Source: an uncultured Oscillospiraceae bacterium
Lineage (GTDB): Bacteria; Bacillota; Clostridia; Oscillospirales; Ruminococcaceae
Direction: 5' to 3'
NCBI GenBank assembly: GCA_949299455.1
Contig: CASGAN010000016.1
Coordinates: forward strand, 1-39,790
DNA length: 39,790 nt
Part shown: piece after piece, positions 36,768 through 39,790 of the stretch
Position numbering within the stretch: the first letter of the stretch is position 1
How the letters are laid out: the number at the start of each line of letters is the position of its first letter
Notes under the pieces: model-generated
The model's database searches: none
What the model was told of the DNA's origin: nothing
The model's input: the letters and a program-made list of their open reading frames with translations, nothing else
Translations under genes and position numbers: made by a program

Positions 36768-37967
36768 TTATGCGCGAAGCTTCATGATTTGATCCAGCAG
36801 ACGATGCGCGGTTTCGTCTTTTGAAAGCAGCGGGAGCGCTTCCATATCATTTTTTGAAATCAGCGTAATCCGGTTCGTGGATGTGCCGAAGCCCGCGCCT
36901 TCCTCTTTGATGCTGTTTGCCGCAATCAGGTCAAGATGTTTTTTCTCGAGTTTCTTTTTAGAATTTTCAATCAAATTCTGTGTTTCCATGGAAAATCCGC
37001 ACAAAAACTGACCATCCGGCTTGTGTTCACCGAGCCATGCAAGAATATCGGCTGTGCGCATTAACGGAAGCACAGCGTCTGATTCGTCGGACCGTTTTTT
37101 GATTTTTTCATCCGAAACAACAGCCGGACGATAATCTGCAACTGCCGCCGCTTTGATAATAATATCCTGTGCATCACTCCGCGAGGTCACCGCATCAAAC
37201 ATCTCCTGTGCAGAAATGACAGGGATGGTATTCACATATTGCGGTGCACGAATCGCAGTCGGGCCCGAAACAAGTGTAACTTCTGCACCGCGTGCCGCCG
37301 CTGCGCGTGCGATTGCATATCCCATGGTACCTGTGGAATGATTCGTCAGATAACGCACAGGATCGAGCGCTTCCTGTGTAGGACCTGCCGTGACAAGTAC
37401 ACGCAGTCCGGTCATATCTTTTTCATGGACAAGTGCATGCATCACACTTTCAAGAAGCACTTCCGGTTCGGGCATTTTGCCTCGTCCGACCGCACCGCAG
37501 GCAAGACGCCCAGTTGCAGGTTCGATCACTTCCCATCCATAATGCCGCAGCGTATTCAGATTATCCTGCGTTACCGGATTATCATACATTTTGGTGTTCA
37601 TCGCAGGTGCGGCGATTTTTTTGCAGTTGCACGCCAGCACCGTTGTGGAGAGCATATCGTCTGCAATGCCATGCGCCAGTTTTGCCAAGATATTTGCGGT
37701 TGCCGGCGCGATCAAAATGAGATCTGCCTGATCTGCCAGTGCCACATGTTCGACTTGAAAGGTGTGATTGCGGTCAAATGTATCTACAACCGTGCGGTTG
37801 CCTGTCAGCTGTTCGAATGTAAGCGGTGTGATAAACTCGGTTGCGTGTTCTGTCATGATAACATGCACATTACAGTGCTGTTTGACAAGTGCGGAAGCAA
37901 GCGCTGCCGCCTTATAACAAGCGATGCCGCCGGTCACACCGAGAAGAACGGTTTTATTTTTTAACAT
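36768..37967 (-). CDS. coaBC: Bifunctional phosphopantothenoylcysteine decarboxylase / phosphopantothenate-cysteine ligase
   Basis: Two steps of coenzyme A synthesis in one 399-aa protein. The N-terminal CoaC flavoprotein domain has VLLGVTGGIACYKAAALASALVK, the active-site His in FQVEHVALADQADLILIAPATANILAKLAHGIADD, and PAMNTKMYDNPVTQ. The C-terminal CoaB domain begins near residue 185 with RVLVTAGPTQEALDPVRYLTNHSTGTMG and ends with DLIAANSIKEEGAGFGTSTNRITLI. It is divergent from panT-coaX, which supplies the two preceding steps, so the locus gathers pantothenate uptake through 4'-phosphopantetheine formation. Confidence 0.96.
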   Translation of the reverse strand: MLKNKTVLLGVTGGIACYKAAALASALVKQHCNVHVIMTEHATEFITPLTFEQLTGNRTVVDTFDRNHTFQVEHVALADQADLILIAPATANILAKLAHGIADDMLSTTVLACNCKKIAAPAMNTKMYDNPVTQDNLNTLRHYGWEVIEPATGRLACGAVGRGKMPEPEVLLESVMHALVHEKDMTGLRVLVTAGPTQEALDPVRYLTNHSTGTMGYAIARAAAARGAEVTLVSGPTAIRAPQYVNTIPVISAQEMFDAVTSRSDAQDIIIKAAAVADYRPAVVSDEKIKKRSDESDAVLPLMRTADILAWLGEHKPDGQFLCGFSMETQNLIENSKKKLEKKHLDLIAANSIKEEGAGFGTSTNRITLISKNDMEALPLLSKDETAHRLLDQIMKLRA

Positions 37968-38014
37968 CCATGTTCGCTCCGTTTCATGCTCTGTAAGCAG
38001 AGCCTTTTGAGTGT

Positions 38015-38044
38015 ATTATAACAAATGAAAATGAAAAAGTAAAC
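38015..38044 (-). promoter_or_regulatory. Promoter of coaBC
   Basis: On the minus strand, TTTAAC (38044-38039) lies 18 nt before TATAAT (38020-38015). A small hairpin (GCTCTG/CAGAGC, 37988-38003) lies in the leader just ahead of the ribosome site GGAGCG. Confidence 0.5.
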
Positions 38045-38059
38045 GACGCTTTGAGGTAT

Positions 38060-38088
38060 TGCAATCGCTTTCATTGTTGAGTATAATG
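38060..38088 (+). promoter_or_regulatory. Promoter of panT-coaX
   Basis: TTGCAA (38060-38065), a 17-nt spacer and a perfect TATAAT (38083-38088) predict transcription from about 38095, giving an untranslated leader of about 125 nt. Confidence 0.7.
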
Positions 38089-38094
38089 TAAGGG

Positions 38095-38219
38095 GAAAAA
38101 CATCCCAAAAAAGAGCTCGCCATACCCTGCCGGGATGACAGAGCATCGGTTCGTATGTTTTTTCAAATCATTTATTTTCGCGCTGTATCGAAAAAACGAA
38201 CAGCAGCAGGAGGTTTTTT
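38095..38219 (+). promoter_or_regulatory. Structured leader of panT-coaX, candidate riboswitch or attenuator
   Basis: Two mutually exclusive folds are visible. CATCCC (38101-38106) can pair with GGGATG (38132-38137). Alternatively 38121-38157 folds into a terminator-like hairpin: CATAC/GTATG at the base, GCC/GGU in the middle, GATG/CATC at the top with loop ACAGAG, followed by six T (38158-38163). The top of this hairpin uses the same GATG as the first pairing. A third possible helix, GTTCGT (38149-38154) with ACGAAC (38196-38201), would also break the terminator and lies near the ribosome site. The layout is that of transcription attenuation; no known riboswitch class was recognised. Hand-folded. 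Confidence 0.5.
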
Positions 38220-38900
38220 ATGATGAACAATCAGCAAACGTCCCAACTGGGACAAAAACGGTCAAACAGCAGTGTGTACAGTCTGGTTTTACTCTCACTG
38301 TTTACAGGAATCATTATTTTGATGGCGTGCACACCCATCGGACTGATTGATCTGCCGTTTATCAAAGCAACCATTCTTCATATTCCGGTCATCATCGGTG
38401 CAATTTTGCTTGGCCCAAAACAAGGTGCTTTTTTGGGGTTCGTTTTTGGACTCACAAGCTTAATCAAAAATACGATGGTTCCCGGTGTTCTTTCGTTTAC
38501 ATTTTCTCCTTTGATTCCGGTACCCGGTACAGATCACGGAAGTCTGTGGGCGATTGTTATTTCTCTTTTGCCGCGTATGCTGATCGGTCCGATTGCATGG
38601 GCTGTGTATGTGGGACTCAAACGTCTGTTCCAACGCTTAAAAGGCGGACAGGTTATTGGCATGGTCGCTGCAGGTATTATCGGAGCTTTTGTTAACACTG
38701 CTTTGGTGATGAGTTTGATCTTTTTCTTGTTTAAAGATGCATATGCTGCAGCAAATAATCTTGCCATTGATGCAGTATTGGCTGCAATCTTAGGTGTTGT
38801 TGCAACAAACGGTGTGCCGGAAATGATTGCCGCGGCAATTTTGGTTCCTGCAATCACCGTTCCGTTATCAATCGCAATGAAACGCAGCAAACGTTTTTAA
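38220..38900 (+). CDS. panT: ECF transporter substrate-binding (S) component, probably for pantothenate
   Basis: The 226-aa membrane protein has about six helices. It shows the COG4684-type pattern: LVLLSLFTGIIILMACTPIGLIDLPF, then ATILHIPVIIGAILLGPKQGAFLGFVFGLTSLIKNT and FSPLIPVPGTDHGSLWAI. Proteins of this type act as S components that use a shared ECF energy module encoded elsewhere. It is 13 nt ahead of the pantothenate kinase gene and divergent from coaBC, so pantothenate is the likely substrate, consistent with PanT. AGGAGG precedes two consecutive ATG codons, either of which may start translation. Expression is probably controlled by the structured leader. Confidence 0.82.
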   Translation: MMNNQQTSQLGQKRSNSSVYSLVLLSLFTGIIILMACTPIGLIDLPFIKATILHIPVIIGAILLGPKQGAFLGFVFGLTSLIKNTMVPGVLSFTFSPLIPVPGTDHGSLWAIVISLLPRMLIGPIAWAVYVGLKRLFQRLKGGQVIGMVAAGIIGAFVNTALVMSLIFFLFKDAYAAANNLAIDAVLAAILGVVATNGVPEMIAAAILVPAITVPLSIAMKRSKRF

Positions 38901-38913
38901 AGGAGACAGCACA

Positions 38914-39681
38914 ATGATTCTTACACTCGATGTTGGCAATACAAATACAGTGATCGGCGGATTCGAAGACGGCACATTGCAGTTTAGCCTCCGCATGACA
39001 AGCGACCGAAACAAAACGATTGATGAATATGTTTCGCATCTGCGCCTGCTCCTCTCAGAAAAATCGGTTGATTTTTCGAAAGTAGAAGGCGGTATCATTT
39101 CGAGCGTTGTGCCGGAGCTTCGATATGTCCTTGGCAAAACAATGGAAGTACTCACAGGAAAACAGTTCATGATCGTCACCAATCAAATGAAGCTTGATAT
39201 GGAGATCAAAATGGACATTCCTGCACAGGTGGGTGCTGATTTATTGGTGGATGCGGCAGCTGCGCTGTCGCTGTACCGTCCTCCATTGGCAATTTTTGAT
39301 ATGGGCACTGCGACAACAATGTCTGTGATTGATAAAGAAGGCAACTACATTGGCGGTGTGATTATTCCGGGCCTTCGGCTTTCGATGGATGCACTGTCTG
39401 CGCGTGCAGCACAGCTTCCGTTTATCAACTTGGACGAACCGCCGCAGCATTTGATCGGTAAAAATACGATTGACTGCATGAAAGCAGGCGCTGTTTACAG
39501 CAATGCTGCGATGATCGATGGTCTGATTGATCGGGTGCAGGAAGAGCTTGGAGAACCGGTGACAGCGGTTGCAACCGGTGGCTTAATGGGCGTTGTTCTT
39601 CCTTTTTGCAAGCATACGATTCACTATGACGAGAATTTACTTCTGATCGGTCTTTTGCGTCTCTATGAATCGAATTTATAA
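38914..39681 (+). CDS. coaX: Type III pantothenate kinase
   Basis: First enzyme of CoA synthesis from pantothenate. The 255-aa length is normal. ASKHA motifs are clear: phosphate 1 MILTLDVGNTNTVIGGFEDG, the substrate and adenosine region FDMGTATTMSVIDKEGNYIGGVIIPGLRLSMDALSARAAQLP near residues 125-170, and the C-terminal AVATGGLM. Type III enzymes need a monovalent cation and are not inhibited by CoA, so control at the transcript leader would make sense. It has AAGGAG before the ATG and is followed by a terminator. Confidence 0.96.
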   Translation: MILTLDVGNTNTVIGGFEDGTLQFSLRMTSDRNKTIDEYVSHLRLLLSEKSVDFSKVEGGIISSVVPELRYVLGKTMEVLTGKQFMIVTNQMKLDMEIKMDIPAQVGADLLVDAAAALSLYRPPLAIFDMGTATTMSVIDKEGNYIGGVIIPGLRLSMDALSARAAQLPFINLDEPPQHLIGKNTIDCMKAGAVYSNAAMIDGLIDRVQEELGEPVTAVATGGLMGVVLPFCKHTIHYDENLLLIGLLRLYESNL

Positions 39682-39703
39682 TTTGATATTATAAAATAAA
39701 AAT

Positions 39704-39726
39704 CCCCCGGCAAAGCCGGGGGTATT
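39704..39726 (+). terminator. Terminator after coaX
   Basis: CCCCCGGC/GCCGGGGG around the loop AAA, followed by TATTT and preceded by an A-rich stretch. A second small hairpin, GGGC-AAA-GCCC (39735-39745), follows. The last 45 nt of the window contain repeated CACGT words but no gene I can identify. Confidence 0.88.
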
Positions 39727-39790
39727 TCATATGCGGGCAAAGCCCTATATTATTAGCGGCACGTGTCACGTCACGTTGGTACGGTCTGAC

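Noticed and set aside
37239-37964. 241-aa plus-strand open frame opposite coaBC
   Set aside because: It lies wholly within coaBC on the other strand, with no domain, promoter or ribosome site.

Overview
The window looks like chromosome of an anaerobic, endospore-forming Firmicute of class Clostridia. The evidence is an Rnf complex, a pro-sigma-E/SpoIIGA pair, an alpha/beta-type small acid-soluble spore protein, GatCAB, CdaA/YbbR and a type III pantothenate kinase. The exact family cannot be fixed from sequence alone; an Oscillospiraceae-like gut bacterium is my guess. No rRNA, tRNA, CRISPR array, insertion sequence or prophage was seen. TGA and TAA are both common stops, so the standard bacterial code applies.

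Layout. (1) 1-7200: end of an FMN-binding protein, then apbE, a NusG-II-domain protein, a Gx/HepT-like membrane protein and rnfCDGEAB. This is an ion-pumping ferredoxin:NAD+ oxidoreductase next to the flavin transferase that attaches its covalent FMNs. (2) 7200-9140: ispF, then a Se/S-carrier-like DUF3343 protein and a class V aminotransferase/cysteine desulfurase. (3) 9186-16490: an L-rhamnose operon made of a short GH78-like rhamnosidase, an AraC regulator, rhaB, rhaA, rhaD and a URO-D-fold protein. (4) 16550-25650: cdaA-ybbR, a COG2509-type flavoprotein, ligA and gatCAB. (5) 25670-27590: cutC and a Xer-type recombinase. (6) 27600-32440, minus strand: SASP with an unknown partner, an oxidoreductase plus glycosyltransferase pair, and sigE-spoIIGA. 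(7) 32470-39790: an MscS channel, a very large glycosidase-like protein, divergent coaBC, and panT-coaX behind a structured leader.

The most interesting signals are these. rhaA is intact over its full length except for one in-frame TGA, which falls exactly at the conserved Cys of its HCWQGDD motif. This is either a selenocysteine codon or a very recent nonsense mutation. The AraC gene of the same operon has an in-frame TAG near its N-terminus, which favours decay, although a selenium-associated gene pair lies about 5 kb upstream. The panT-coaX leader can fold into mutually exclusive antiterminator and terminator hairpins, as expected of a riboswitch or attenuator for pantothenate/CoA supply. 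Several strong terminator-like hairpins sit directly before ribosome binding sites with no room for a promoter, suggesting stepwise readthrough control.
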